Below, piece by piece: positions 39,522-48,362 of a stretch of 64,000 nt of DNA. The position numbers and the translations under genes were made by a program. The notes below the pieces were generated by a model. The model was given only the letters and a program-made list of their open reading frames with translations. It was not told the DNA's origin and did not search any database. Each line of letters begins with the position of its first letter. Positions within the stretch are counted from its first letter, which is position 1. The DNA is from Streptomyces fulvorobeus (lineage in GTDB: Bacteria; Actinomycetota; Actinomycetes; Streptomycetales; Streptomycetaceae): the NCBI RefSeq assembly GCF_013167895.1, contig NZ_BLWC01000001.1, positions 4,092,001-4,156,000 on the forward strand. Direction: 5' to 3'.

Positions 39522-39991
39522 TTACGCCGCTTCGTCGACCTGCGGCTGCGCCTCGGCGGACCGGTCCGCGTACGCCTTGTCGACGGCGGCCCGGGTCCGC
39601 TCCTCGGAGTCGGGCCACAGGTGGGGAAGCCGGGGCCTGCCTCGCCGAAGGAGATGGCGGCGGCCGTCACGCATCCGATCGCGTAGGCGAGGAACCCGAG
39701 GGTGAGGGTCGCGGCCAGCCGAGCGGACTCGATTCGCCAGCCCGGTCGGGCTGCCGCGAGCACGGCTTCGGGCATTCCTGCGCGGGAGGAGCGTCCCGCC
39801 TGCCAGGCTGAGACACCGGCGAGAACAGGTCCGAGGAACAGCGTGACGACCTGGGCCGCGACGCTCGCCTCAGGCCACACACCAATCCAGTAGCGGGCAC
39901 GGCCGAAGAGAACCACCAGGTCGACGGCGATCATCACGGGCAGCGCTGTAAGGAGTGGTGAGCGGCGCAGTTCGATGCGATACGCGTTCAC
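39522..39991 (-). pseudogene. ABC-2-like permease, truncated and frameshifted
   Basis: Starts at GTG 39991, which overlaps the ATPase stop and has GAGGGGG upstream. About 125 codons encode a membrane protein with helices around LLTALPVMIAVDLVVLFGRA, VTLFLGPVLAGVSAWQ and LTLGFLAYAIGCVTAAAISF, typical of the start of a multispan exporter permease that would normally be several hundred residues long. After GEAGPGF the frame is disturbed at the G-run 39623-39626. One restored base leads into a short unrelated-looking tail (WPDSEERTRAAVDKAYADRS...) that stops at 39522. The rest of the permease is missing, so it is probably a deletion fusion. It lies 100 bp from attR. Confidence 0.6.
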
Positions 39992-40763
39992 GATGCGTCC
40001 CCCTCGTTCGACCACTGGCCGCCGAGTACCGTCATGTAGCCACGTTCCAAGGGGTTGTCGCCGGGAGTCGTGAGCGCGGCCAGCTCTGCCAGCTGTCGGG
40101 GTGTGCTGCTGTGGCGCACCTGGCCGTCGCTCAAGACGAGGACTGTGTCGCAGGCGGCGCCCACGTCTTCGACCAGGTGGGTACTGAGGACGACGGCTGT
40201 TCCCGTGCGGGCGAGAGAGCGGATGAGCTCCCGGAAGTCGAGGTGTTGCGCTGGGTCGAGGCCGACGGTCGGCTCGTCCAGCAGGAGCAGGTCGGGCGAG
40301 CCGACGATGGCCGCGGCGATACCAGCCCGGCGGAGCATGCCGCCAGACATGGACTTCATACGGTCCTGGGCCCGATCAGCCAGCCCAACAGCCCCCAACG
40401 TCTCCCTGGTCATGGAGTCGGCCTTCCTGGAAGGGGCCTCCCGCAACCACGCGCAGTAGCGGACGAAATCTGTTATCGAGAAGGCCGGGAATAGCCGAAG
40501 TCCTGCGGGAGGTAGCCGATGCTACGGCGGGCTCGCCGTGCCTGCCGTTCGTTGCTTATGGGTTCACCGAACAGCTCCAGCTGCCCGCTCCACGGCGGTG
40601 CAATCGTAGCCAGGATACGGAAAAGGGTAGTCTTGCCCGCCCCGTTGGGGCCCAGCAGGCCAGTGATGCCGGGCTGGATGGAAAGGTCGAGATCTTCGAT
40701 AATTCTTCGACCACCGTACCCGTGCGTGAGGGACGTCAATCGGGCGACGAATGCTGTCGGCAT
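39988..40763 (-). CDS. ABC transporter ATP-binding protein, apparent frameshift
   Basis: The corrected protein is 258 aa from ATG 40763, with GGAGACG upstream. Walker A LLGPNGAGKTTLF, Q-loop YLPQDFGY, signature SMSGGMLRRAGIA, Walker B LLLLDEPTVGLDP and the H-loop STHLVEDV are all present. It would drive an export-type ABC transporter with the permease encoded directly after it (overlapping GTGA). The frame breaks at the G-run 40487-40489; adding one base gives DFGYSPAFSITDFVRYCAWLR and rejoins the second half. Because the permease is truncated, the transporter is unlikely to work even if the break is a sequencing error. Confidence 0.8.
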
Positions 40764-41260
40764 TGGTGAACGTCTCCGAAAAGATGGCGGGCCTCCCGTA
40801 ATGGTGGGACCGCCATCGAGACATCACTGGAACTACACGTATACGTCCGTCTTGTTGATCTTGAACGTGCACTCGTGGGTGTCAGACTTGCCCGTGTATC
40901 CTCTCGGCAGGATATCGAGGTGCGATGTGTCGATCTCGTTGTTGCAGTCGTAGAGCGTCACATACGGATGCATTGTCATAGTCGAATTCGAGCCGTCGAA
41001 GGAGCAGGCGGGGCGATCTGACTTCGGCATGTGTCCGGGAGAACTGGGCCAGCCGCTGTGGCCGAGCCGTCGAGCCCTTTGTCCGCGAAGCCCTGGCGCG
41101 GGTGCCCGATGACAGGCTGTCCGCGGCCCCGCAGAGGGTGGCTGCGGACGCGTATCGACGGCTTCGAGATCGATGTCGTCGGGGCAGACCGCGCCCCCCT
41201 TGATCGGGCCACGAGGGCTGCCGACGGTTGCCGGGGGCCTGCGTGGCCCCGGCGGGGCCC
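40764..41260. other. Low-information region with one small ORF
   Basis: About 500 bases between the ABC ATPase and the acetyltransferase. Apart from the small ORF at 40833-41030 I see no gene. Local GC is lower between about 40830 and 40990 than in the flanks. Confidence 0.4.
40833..41030 (-). CDS. Small cysteine-containing ORF, function unknown
   Basis: The product is 65 aa from ATG 41030 (MPKSDRPACSFDGSN), or shorter from the ATGs near 40983. It has three Cys (ACSF, YDCNNE, HECTF) and ends KINKTDVYV. There is no signal peptide, no membrane helix and only a weak ribosome-binding site. The composition (Asp, Asn, Thr, Tyr) looks like the end of a small secreted beta-rich protein or a peptide toxin, or a remnant of one. 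It lies just upstream of the ABC ATPase on the same strand, so an exported peptide is conceivable. I do not recognise a family. Confidence 0.35.
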   Translation of the reverse strand: MPKSDRPACSFDGSNSTMTMHPYVTLYDCNNEIDTSHLDILPRGYTGKSDTHECTFKINKTDVYV

Positions 41261-41803
41261 TCACCACTGCCGGTTCACGGTGGCCTTGGGGCCGGTCACC
41301 AGGGTTGCCGGCGGGACGTCGTCGGCCACTACCGCTCCGGCCGCGACCACGGCGTCCCGGCCGATGCTGACGCCGGGGAGGATCGTCGCGCCGGCGCCGA
41401 TCCACACGTTCTCCGCCACGTCGATGGGGCCGCCGCTCAGCCACCCCCGGCGTTCCTCGGGGTCGACCGGGTGACCGAGGGTGATGAACGTGACCCTGGG
41501 GGCGACCATCACACGCTCCCCGAGGCGGATGCCCGCGTAATCCAGGAACGTGCAGTTCTGGTTGATGAACACGCGTTCCGCGATATCCAGGTTCAGACCG
41601 TGGTCCGTGTAGAAGGGCGGATAGATCGTGACTCCCGCCGGCAGCGGTCTGCCGAGGATCTCCTCGAACAGCTCCGCCTTGCCCGCGTCGTCCTCGAAAG
41701 GCAGGACGTTCAGCCGGGAGGTGAGCTGGGTCACCTGGCGAACCCTCCGCGCCATCGCCTGGAACTCGGCGCTGCGGATGCGCATGAGGCGGTCGTCGGT
41801 CAT
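41261..41803 (-). CDS. Maltose/galactoside O-acetyltransferase-like protein (left-handed beta-helix)
   Basis: The protein is 180 aa from ATG 41803 (MTDDRLMRIRSAEFQAM), with GGAGAGGAT upstream. After an N-terminal helical region (EELFEEILGRPL) come hexapeptide repeats, FYTDHGLNLDIAERVFINQN then CTFLDYAGIRLGERVMVAP, with the His of FITLGHPVDPEERR as the probable catalytic residue, then WIGAGATILPGVSIGRDAVV. It should transfer acetyl from acetyl-CoA to a sugar or related hydroxyl. It lies behind the KAS III-like gene on the same strand, so it may acetylate a product of that small cluster. Confidence 0.86.
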   Translation of the reverse strand: MTDDRLMRIRSAEFQAMARRVRQVTQLTSRLNVLPFEDDAGKAELFEEILGRPLPAGVTIYPPFYTDHGLNLDIAERVFINQNCTFLDYAGIRLGERVMVAPRVTFITLGHPVDPEERRGWLSGGPIDVAENVWIGAGATILPGVSIGRDAVVAAGAVVADDVPPATLVTGPKATVNRQW

Positions 41804-41968
41804 CGCGCGATCCTCTCCGGGACGGCGGCAGCGCCGCTCGGTGGCGTCGGCCGCCGCCAGGGTAACGGGCGTCACCGGTGAGCCGTATCCCGGCCTCCGT
41901 CCCGTTCCGCCCTGCCGTCCGGCCCGGGTTTCCACGCGGCCCTGGCGGAAGTGACGAGCCCCGAGTGG

Positions 41969-43123
41969 TCAGCGCACGGCGAGCGGCGCCAGGAACGCGC
42001 CGCGTTCCGGGCCCGAGCCGACCACCGAGAGGCACACCACGTCGCCCGGGACCAGCCTGCCGGCCTCCAGGTCGGCGTGGAGGAGCGCCAGGGTGGAGGG
42101 CGCGGCGGTGTTGCCGATGGCGCGGGCGTTGCCCGGGGCCAGTTCCGCCGGGATGTCCGCCTCGCTGAGGAAGGCGTCGACGAGGAACGGGTGTGCCTGG
42201 TGGGTGTACAGCCGGGTGATCTCCTTGAGGTAACCGGGACGGGCGTACTCCAGCGCCTCGTGGTTGAGCGCCATGCCCGTGCTGTAGTAGCGGCGGATCT
42301 CGGGGGAGTTCATGCCGTACGCGGAGAGCTCGTCCGCTCCTGGCGTGCCCGCCGGATGGCTGCCGCCGCCACCGAGGACGTGGATCAGCGGGTCGGTGAT
42401 GCCGGGGCCGCCGTCGAAGGACAGGCTGTCGCGGGAGTAGAGCAGGACGCCGTCCGCGTCCGCCTCCCGGCGCAGGACCAGGGCAGCGGCGCCGTCGGAG
42501 AAGAGGGCGGGGGAGGCCCACATGTTCCTGCCGTACGGGTGGGCGGTGTTCCCGGCGTACTGCGGCAGGAGCGTGCCGTCGGCGCCGGTGCTCACGCGGC
42601 TGGTGATGTTGTACGCGACGACCAGGGCGCGTTCGGCGCGCATCGCCGAGACGACCGCCGCCGCGCGGGCCATGCCCCCGCACCCCGCGCCCAGTTGGAC
42701 GGGCGGGACGTGGTCGGGAATCCCCAGCCGACGCATGAGCGCGAAGGCGTCCTGGTCGAGCATCACCTGGTAGGGCGTGCAGGTGACGACGACGACCGTG
42801 GTGATGTCGCGGGGGGAGAGACCCGCATGGTCCAGGGCTTGACGGGCGACGGCCACGACCGGGCCGAGGTCCGCGAAGTGCGCCGGGTCCCAGCTCTTGC
42901 CCCGCACGCCGAGCAGCCTCGTGACGGTCGCGCCGCTCAGATGGCGGCCGGGCCGGTGGCGGTCCGGTACCTGGGTCCGCTCGGCCCAGTCGTCCATGGC
43001 GACGACGGTTCCCAGGTCGGCGTGGGCGCCGGCGATCTCGTACGGGAACGGCTCGGGGCCCGCCGGAGGGCCGAGGGGAGCGGTGCCGGCGGCGGAGGTG
43101 CAGGAATCCATGGTGAGGGGCAT
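41969..43123 (-). CDS. 3-oxoacyl-ACP synthase III-like (KAS III) enzyme
   Basis: The protein is about 384 aa; the start is uncertain (ATG 43123 or 43111; GTG 43207 is also open). The thiolase-fold residues are present: active-site Cys in LGAGCGGMARA, His in YTHQAHPFLVDAF and Asn in AIGNTAAPSTLALLH. YEIAGAHADLGTVV and the late SVVGSGPERGAF are further family marks. KAS III enzymes join acyl-CoA with malonyl-ACP, and several Streptomyces relatives act as acyl transferases or starters in secondary metabolism. HQAH instead of the FabH-typical HQAN suggests a specialised member. It is divergent from the SDR/hydratase pair and probably belongs with it. Confidence 0.8.
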   Translation of the reverse strand: MPLTMDSCTSAAGTAPLGPPAGPEPFPYEIAGAHADLGTVVAMDDWAERTQVPDRHRPGRHLSGATVTRLLGVRGKSWDPAHFADLGPVVAVARQALDHAGLSPRDITTVVVVTCTPYQVMLDQDAFALMRRLGIPDHVPPVQLGAGCGGMARAAAVVSAMRAERALVVAYNITSRVSTGADGTLLPQYAGNTAHPYGRNMWASPALFSDGAAALVLRREADADGVLLYSRDSLSFDGGPGITDPLIHVLGGGGSHPAGTPGADELSAYGMNSPEIRRYYSTGMALNHEALEYARPGYLKEITRLYTHQAHPFLVDAFLSEADIPAELAPGNARAIGNTAAPSTLALLHADLEAGRLVPGDVVCLSVVGSGPERGAFLAPLAVR

Positions 43124-43392
43124 CCCGGGGGTCGGGGGCCGACGAGGTCGACCGGTGGTGGGGGGCTGGTCGATTTTCGGTCTGGGGGAGGGCGCCGTCC
43201 AAGTCACGGCCCCTCATTCGGGTGAGCCGTCCGCCGGAGCCACCCGCCCGGAGGTGTCGTTTCTTCTGCTTCGTACGCCCGTGCGGGAGCAGTCTGCGGA
43301 TTCACTCCCACGGGGGTGTGTGGGTCGGCGAGTCGCCGCGAAGCCGGTGGCACGATGACCGCTGTTCAGGTGGAACGACAGGAAGTTGGCCG

Positions 43393-44214
43393 ATGGGCGT
43401 CCCGAGCGTTGATTCGATTCCGAAGGTGACCGGTGAGCCGGTTCCCGGACTCGGGACGCCAGAGCGTCCGCGGGGTGAAGGGGTGCTCGCCGGGATGCGG
43501 GCGGTCGTCACGGGCGGCACCACCGGTCTCGGCCGCTATCTCGCCGAGGGCTTCCTCCAGGCGGGGGCGCGGGTCATGTGCGGCGCGAGGCGCGAGGGCC
43601 AGGCGGCCGAACTGGTCGAGCGCTACGGCGAGTTCGCCGGCTACGTCCGGGCCGACGTACGCGATCCCTCGTCCGTCGACGGGCTGATGGCCGAGGCGGC
43701 CGACCGCTTCGGCGGCGTGGACATCGTCGTCGCCAACGCGGGCATCACCCGCAACGGCACGGTGCGCAGGCTCAGCCCGGCCGACTGGCGGGACGTGATG
43801 AGCACGAACGTGGACGGGGTGTTCCACACCGTCCAGGCCGCGCTGCCCCATCTGGAGCGTGGCGGCGGCGGCACCATCCTCACCCTGTCCTCCGCGATGA
43901 CCGGCCGCATCGCGCCCGGAGCCAGCGCCTACGTGGCGTCGAAGGCGGCGATCGAGGCGTTCACCCGCTGCTGCGCGGTGGAGTTCGCCGGCCGGGGCGT
44001 CCGGGTCAACTGCCTGTCGCCCGGCATCCTCACCGTGGGCATGGGCGAGGCGGTCTGCGCCGACGAGCGGTTGCGGGCGGCGTACTGGCCCCGCCTGCTC
44101 GCCGGACGGGCGGGCACGCCCCAGGAGGCGGTCAGCGCCGCGGTGTTCCTGGTCAGCCCGGCCGCCTCGTACGTCAACGGGCAGGTCCTCGAAGTGAACG
44201 GCGGACTGCTGTGA
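43393..44214 (+). CDS. Short-chain dehydrogenase/reductase (FabG-like)
   Basis: The protein is 273 aa from ATG 43393 (MGVPSVDSIPKV), with AGGAAG about 8 nt upstream. The NAD(P) loop is VVTGGTTGLGRYLAEGF; NAGITRNG and the catalytic Ser/Tyr/Lys set (LSSAMTGRIAPGASAYVASKAA) are intact, and it ends VNGQVLEVNGGLL like classical SDRs. About 35 extra residues precede the fold. It probably reduces a 3-oxoacyl or similar ketone made by the neighbouring KAS III-like enzyme. Its stop overlaps the hydratase GTG by 4 nt. Confidence 0.9.
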   Translation: MGVPSVDSIPKVTGEPVPGLGTPERPRGEGVLAGMRAVVTGGTTGLGRYLAEGFLQAGARVMCGARREGQAAELVERYGEFAGYVRADVRDPSSVDGLMAEAADRFGGVDIVVANAGITRNGTVRRLSPADWRDVMSTNVDGVFHTVQAALPHLERGGGGTILTLSSAMTGRIAPGASAYVASKAAIEAFTRCCAVEFAGRGVRVNCLSPGILTVGMGEAVCADERLRAAYWPRLLAGRAGTPQEAVSAAVFLVSPAASYVNGQVLEVNGGLL

Positions 44215-44981
44215 CGGTGCGGGTCGGCTACGAGGACGCCGTGGCCTGGGTCTGTCTGGACCAGCCGCCCCTCAACCTCTTCGACACCTCCCAGCAGCTC
44301 GCGGCGGAAGGGGCCCTGCGGGAGCTGGAGGCCAGGGACGGGCTGCGGGCGGTGGTGTTCACCGGCGCTCATGGCCACTTCTCGGCCGGCGGTGACGTCA
44401 AGGAGATGGGCTCGCTGCCCGCGGAGGAGGTGGCCGGCTACGCCGACCGGATCAGCCGTCTGACCCGCCGGGTCGCCGCCCTGCCCGTTCCCGTCATCGC
44501 GGCCGTGGAGGGTTTCGCCCTGGGGGGCGGATGTGAGCTCGCCCTCGCCGCCGACGTACGCCTCTGCACGCCCACCGCCCGTTTCGCGCTTCCCGAGACG
44601 CCCCTGGGTCTGATCCCCGGCGCCGGAGGGACCCAGCGGCTGCCCCGGCTGATCGGGCTGTCCCGGGCGAAGGACATCATCTTCTCCGGGCGCATGGTGC
44701 ACGCGGACGAGGCGGCCCGTATCGGACTCGTCGACGCCGTCGTCCCCGAGAAGGAGCTCGTCGGGACGGCCCGCGCGTGGTCACTGCGCTACACCGCCTG
44801 CCCGGCCGGTGCGCTGGCCGCGGCCAAGCAGGCCGTCGACGCGAGCGCGCAGGGCCCGCTCGAAGCCGGACTCGACCTGGAACGGGCCCTGTTCGCGCCC
44901 CTGCTGGCCGCCGGGGAGCGTACCGAGCACTTCCGCGGTTTCCAGGGGTCACGGACGGAAGCGAACGCGTCCGCCCGGTGA
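44211..44981 (+). CDS. Enoyl-CoA hydratase/isomerase family protein
   Basis: The protein is 256 aa from GTG 44211, coupled to the SDR gene. Crotonase-fold marks: FSAGGDVKEM (oxyanion hole), AVEGFALGGGCELALAADVRL (second oxyanion Gly and a catalytic Glu position), ALPETPLGLIPGAGGTQRLP with a second Glu, and RMVHADEAARIGLVDAVV. Both glutamates of true hydratases appear present, so hydration of an enoyl thioester is likely. Together with the SDR and the KAS III-like enzyme it forms a minimal carbon-chain module. Confidence 0.9.
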   Translation: MTVRVGYEDAVAWVCLDQPPLNLFDTSQQLAAEGALRELEARDGLRAVVFTGAHGHFSAGGDVKEMGSLPAEEVAGYADRISRLTRRVAALPVPVIAAVEGFALGGGCELALAADVRLCTPTARFALPETPLGLIPGAGGTQRLPRLIGLSRAKDIIFSGRMVHADEAARIGLVDAVVPEKELVGTARAWSLRYTACPAGALAAAKQAVDASAQGPLEAGLDLERALFAPLLAAGERTEHFRGFQGSRTEANASAR

Positions 44982-44984
44982 GCT

Positions 44985-45350
44985 GCCCGGCTGCCCGGCC
45001 GTCCGCACGGCCGGCTCGTCGACGCCCGCGGGCCTCTCCGCGTCCGCCGACACCACCGTCACCCGCACCTACCTGGCGGCCGTGCCGGACCGGTACGGCC
45101 GCCGGCGGCCGCCGTCCAGCGAGGTCTCCAGCCGGTGCGCCGCGGGGCGTACGTCGCTCCACCGCGGCACGAAGGAGGTGACCGCGGCCTTGCGGCCGAG
45201 GTCCACCGACAGCGCGCCCCTGGCCCCGTCAGGTGACCAGCCCGTCGCCGGGCTGCCGTCCACCGCCGCCTCCGCGTACAGGCCGGGCGTCTCGGGCGTC
45301 GCCTCCGCCGGGCGGCACCGTGCCGCGTCGGACGTCGGCCCAGGTCGGGG
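44985..45350 (-). pseudogene. Remnant of an F5/8 type C (CBM32-like) domain
   Basis: The minus strand encodes GLYAEAAVDGSPATGWSPDG, GALSVDLGRKAAVTSFVPRW and AHRLETSLDGG, the start of a discoidin-type carbohydrate-binding domain. It reaches an in-frame TAG at 45069-45071, after which VRVTVVSADAERPAGVDEP still fits the domain end. There is no start, signal peptide or catalytic domain. It is probably the leftover C-terminus of a deleted secreted glycosidase. Confidence 0.5.
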
Positions 45351-45391
45351 CGCCGGGTGGTGCGCGGCGGCCTGCCGGTGACCGCCCCCGG

Positions 45392-46505
45392 TCAGTGCGG
45401 GGCGGCGAGGCCGGTCTTGAGTCCCGCGCCGCACAGCGGCACGACCACGCTGCCCTCGGTCCAGTCACCCACGGCCGCCCAGCAGACGGCCCCGGTCGTC
45501 TCGACGTGGAGGCCGCGGGCCGCGAGGTCGAGTTGCGCGCCGCGGATGCGCTCTTCCGGCACGGTGAGGAAGGTCCCGCCCGACGCGCGCACGGCGGCCA
45601 GGATCTGGCGGGCGCGGGGCGGGCGGGGGATGGCGATGCCCTCGGCGAGCGTGGGGGCGGTGGGGGTGGTGGGGGCGGGGACTCGTCGGCCGGCAGGTCG
45701 TCGGCGCCCGCCCGGAAGGCTGTGGCCAGCGGGGAGACGGCCTCGGCCTGCACGGCGAGGAGTGCGGGGCGCCGCTCGATCAGGCCCTGGGCGAGGAGTT
45801 CGGCGGTGGCGAGGGCCGCGCCGAGGAGGAGCGTCCCGTTGCCGACGGGTACGGCGATGGCGTCCGGCAGGCTCCCGCCGAGGTCCTCCCACAACTCGTA
45901 CACGTAGGTCTTGGTGCCGTGCAGGAAGTACGGGTTGAAGACGTGCGAGGCGTAGAAGGTGCCCGGGGTGTCCGCGGCGGCCCGGGCGGCCAGCGCCGTG
46001 GCCTCGCGGCCCCGGGGACGGTCTCCAGCCGGGCGCCGTGGGCCCGGATCTGCTCGGTCTTCCCCGGGGAGGTCCCCTCGGGGACGTAGACGGTGCAGGG
46101 CAGCCCGGCCCGGGCGCAGTAGGCGGCGACGGCCGTCCCCGCGTTGCCGCTGCTGTCGGCCACCACGCGGTCCGGGTTCAGGCGCCGGGCGAGCTCGGCG
46201 AGCATCACGGCCCCGCGGTCCTTGAAGGAGAGCGTCGGCATGAGGAAGTCGAGCTTGGCGGAGACCGTGCCGGTCAGGGGGACGAGCGGGGTACGGCCCT
46301 CGCCGAGGGTGGTTGCCGGGGCGGCGAGCGGCAGCACCTCCTCGTAACGCCACAGTGAATTGACGCGACCGGCCAGGGAGCCGGGAGAGAGCGTTCCGGT
46401 GATCTCGAAGTCGAGGTCCCAGGGGCCCCGGCAGACCGGGCAGCACCAGGTCAGGGCGGTCGTCTCGGCCAGGGTCCCGTCCTGCGGGCAGCGGTAGGCG
46501 GTCAT
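45392..46505 (-). CDS. Threonine-synthase-like PLP enzyme, two apparent frameshifts
   Basis: The corrected protein is about 371 aa from ATG 46505 (MTAYRCPQDGTLAETTA). The N-terminus has a zinc-ribbon pair (YRCPQDG ... WCCPVCRGPWDL). The PLP lysine is in PTLSFKDRGAVMLAEL, and VADSSGNAGTAVAAYCARAG plus VPVGNGTLLLGAALA bind the cofactor phosphate. The frame breaks at 46010-46017 (C4G4) and at the G-run 45677-45680. One added base at each site gives a continuous protein ending GAGLKTGLAAPH. Threonine synthases convert phosphohomoserine; relatives make diaminopropionate or other beta-substituted amino acids. The substrate is open. Confidence 0.8.
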
Positions 46506-46723
46506 GGCGGCCAGCATGCCAGGCGGATGGCAGGTGAATGTCAGGTGCATTGCGATCCCCGTGGCGCTCTTGTGTGATTCCTATGGATGGGTCAATCTTT
46601 CGTCGGCAGCAGGTCATGCCGGTCCTCGCGACAGCGCGCACGGCGTGGCGCTGTGACGGCTGGATTGTCATGCTCATGTCGCTTTCCCCCACCAGGGCAC
46701 CGCCGATCGGGAGGACCCCTCAC

Positions 46724-48298
46724 ATGCGTCAGACCCCCTGCACCCGCCGAAGACTGGCCGCGGCGAGCGTCATAGCCGGTGCCGCGATGGCACTCACGAC
46801 CGCGGCGGCCTTCCCCGCCACCGCGTCGCAGGCCGAGCCGGAAGGCCGGATCGAGAACGCCGGCGCCCCGGGCGCCATCAGCGGCAGCTACATCGTCACC
46901 CTCGACGAGTCGGCGCCGGACGCGGGCTCCGCGTCCGGCAAGGCGCTGGCCAAGGAGTACGGCGCCGAGATCAAGAGGACCTACCGCGCCGCGCTCAACG
47001 GCTATGCCGTCGAACTCTCGGCCGCGCAGGCCAGGAAGTTCGCCGCGGACCCGGCCGTCGAGTCCGTCGTCCAGAACCGCACCTTCACGATCTCGGCCAC
47101 CCAGCCCTCACCGCCCTCGTGGGGCCTGGACCGGATCGACCAGAAGACCCTCCCGCTGAACCGCAGCTACACCTACCCCGACACGGCGGGCCAGGGTGTC
47201 ACCGCGTACGTCATCGACACCGGGGTGCGGATCAGCCACAGCGACTTCGGAGGCCGGGCCTCGTACGGCTACGACGCCATCGACAACGACAACACCGCGC
47301 AGGACGGCAACGGACACGGCACCCACGTGGCGGGCACCGTGGGCGGCACCGCGTACGGCGTCGCGAAGAAGGCGAAGATCGTCGGCGTCCGCGTGCTCGA
47401 CAACAGCGGGTCGGGCACCACCGCGCAGGTCGTCGCGGGCATCGACTGGGTGACGGCCAACGCCGTCAAGCCGGCCGTCGCCAACATGAGCCTCGGCGGC
47501 GGGGCGGACAGCGCGCTCGACACCGCCGTACGCAACTCCATCGCGTCAGGCATCACCTACGCCGTCGCGGCGGGCAACGAGTCGACCAACGCCTCCACCA
47601 AGTCCCCGGCGCGCGTCACCGAGGCCATCACCGTCGGCTCGACCACCAACACCGACGCCCGCTCCAGCTTCTCCAACTACGGCACGGCCGTGGACCTCTT
47701 CGCCCCGGGTTCCTCGATCACCTCGACGTGGAGCACCGGCGACACCGCCACGAACACCATCTCCGGTACGTCGATGGCGAGCCCGCACGTGGCCGGTGCC
47801 GCCGCCCTCCACCTCGCGGCCAACCCGGGCCAGACCCCGGCACAGGTCGCGGCCGGCCTGGTCGCCGCCTCCTCGACCGGTGTGGTCACCAACCCGGGCA
47901 CCGGTTCGCCCAACCGCCTGCTGAACGTCGGCACCGGCACGGTCACGCCGCCCGGGCCGAAGTTCGAGAACACGACCGGGTACACGATCGCCGACAACGC
48001 CACGGTCGAGTCCCCGGTCACCGTCTCCGGAGTCGCGGGCAACGCTCCGGCCGCGCTGAGCATCCCGGTCAGCATCACGCACACCTACATCGGTGACCTG
48101 AAGATCGACCTGGTCGCGCCCGACGGTTCGGTCTACACCCTGAAGGCGTACGGGACGGGCGGCAGCGCCGACAACGTGAACACCACCTACTCGGTGAACG
48201 CGTCGGCGGAGACCGCCAACGGCACCTGGAAGCTCCGCGTCAGCGACAACGCGGCGGCCGACACGGGCCGGCTCAACTCCTGGGCGCTTCAGTTCTGA
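46724..48298 (+). CDS. Secreted subtilisin-like serine protease (S8) with P-domain
   Basis: The protein is 524 aa from ATG 46724 ([15 protein letters not shown]), with GGGAGGACC upstream. It has a signal peptide, then an I9-type propeptide ([14 protein letters not shown] ... [11 protein letters not shown]). The catalytic domain has Asp in [15 protein letters not shown], His in [12 protein letters not shown] and Ser in [15 protein letters not shown], the full S8 triad. The C-terminal ~120 residues ([23 protein letters not shown] ... NSWALQF) are a proprotein-convertase P-domain that stabilises the enzyme. It is an extracellular protease for protein scavenging. It ends at a long hairpin shared with the convergent chitinase gene. 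Confidence 0.94.
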   Translation: MRQTPCTRRRLAAASVIAGAAMALTTAAAFPATASQAEPEGRIENAGAPGAISGSYIVTLDESAPDAGSASGKALAKEYGAEIKRTYRAALNGYAVELSAAQARKFAADPAVESVVQNRTFTISATQPSPPSWGLDRIDQKTLPLNRSYTYPDTAGQGVTAYVIDTGVRISHSDFGGRASYGYDAIDNDNTAQDGNGHGTHVAGTVGGTAYGVAKKAKIVGVRVLDNSGSGTTAQVVAGIDWVTANAVKPAVANMSLGGGADSALDTAVRNSIASGITYAVAAGNESTNASTKSPARVTEAITVGSTTNTDARSSFSNYGTAVDLFAPGSSITSTWSTGDTATNTISGTSMASPHVAGAAALHLAANPGQTPAQVAAGLVAASSTGVVTNPGTGSPNRLLNVGTGTVTPPGPKFENTTGYTIADNATVESPVTVSGVAGNAPAALSIPVSITHTYIGDLKIDLVAPDGSVYTLKAYGTGGSADNVNTTYSVNASAETANGTWKLRVSDNAAADTGRLNSWALQF

Positions 48299-48316
48299 CG
48301 CTCTGAGCTGTGGCAA

Positions 48317-48355
48317 GGGTGTGGGGCGGCTGCCGGTGGCAGCCGCCCCACACCC
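48317..48355. terminator. Bidirectional terminator between subtilase and chitinase genes
   Basis: A perfect 18-bp stem (GGGTGTGGGGCGGCTGCC and complement) with a 3-nt loop, midway between convergent stops. Confidence 0.88.
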
Positions 48356-48362
48356 AGTGCCG

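Noticed and set aside
41031-43217. Long reverse frame overlapping the KAS III-like and acetyltransferase genes
   Set aside because: Composition is Arg/Pro/Gly-rich shadow type. The two real genes lie in other frames with intact catalytic motifs.
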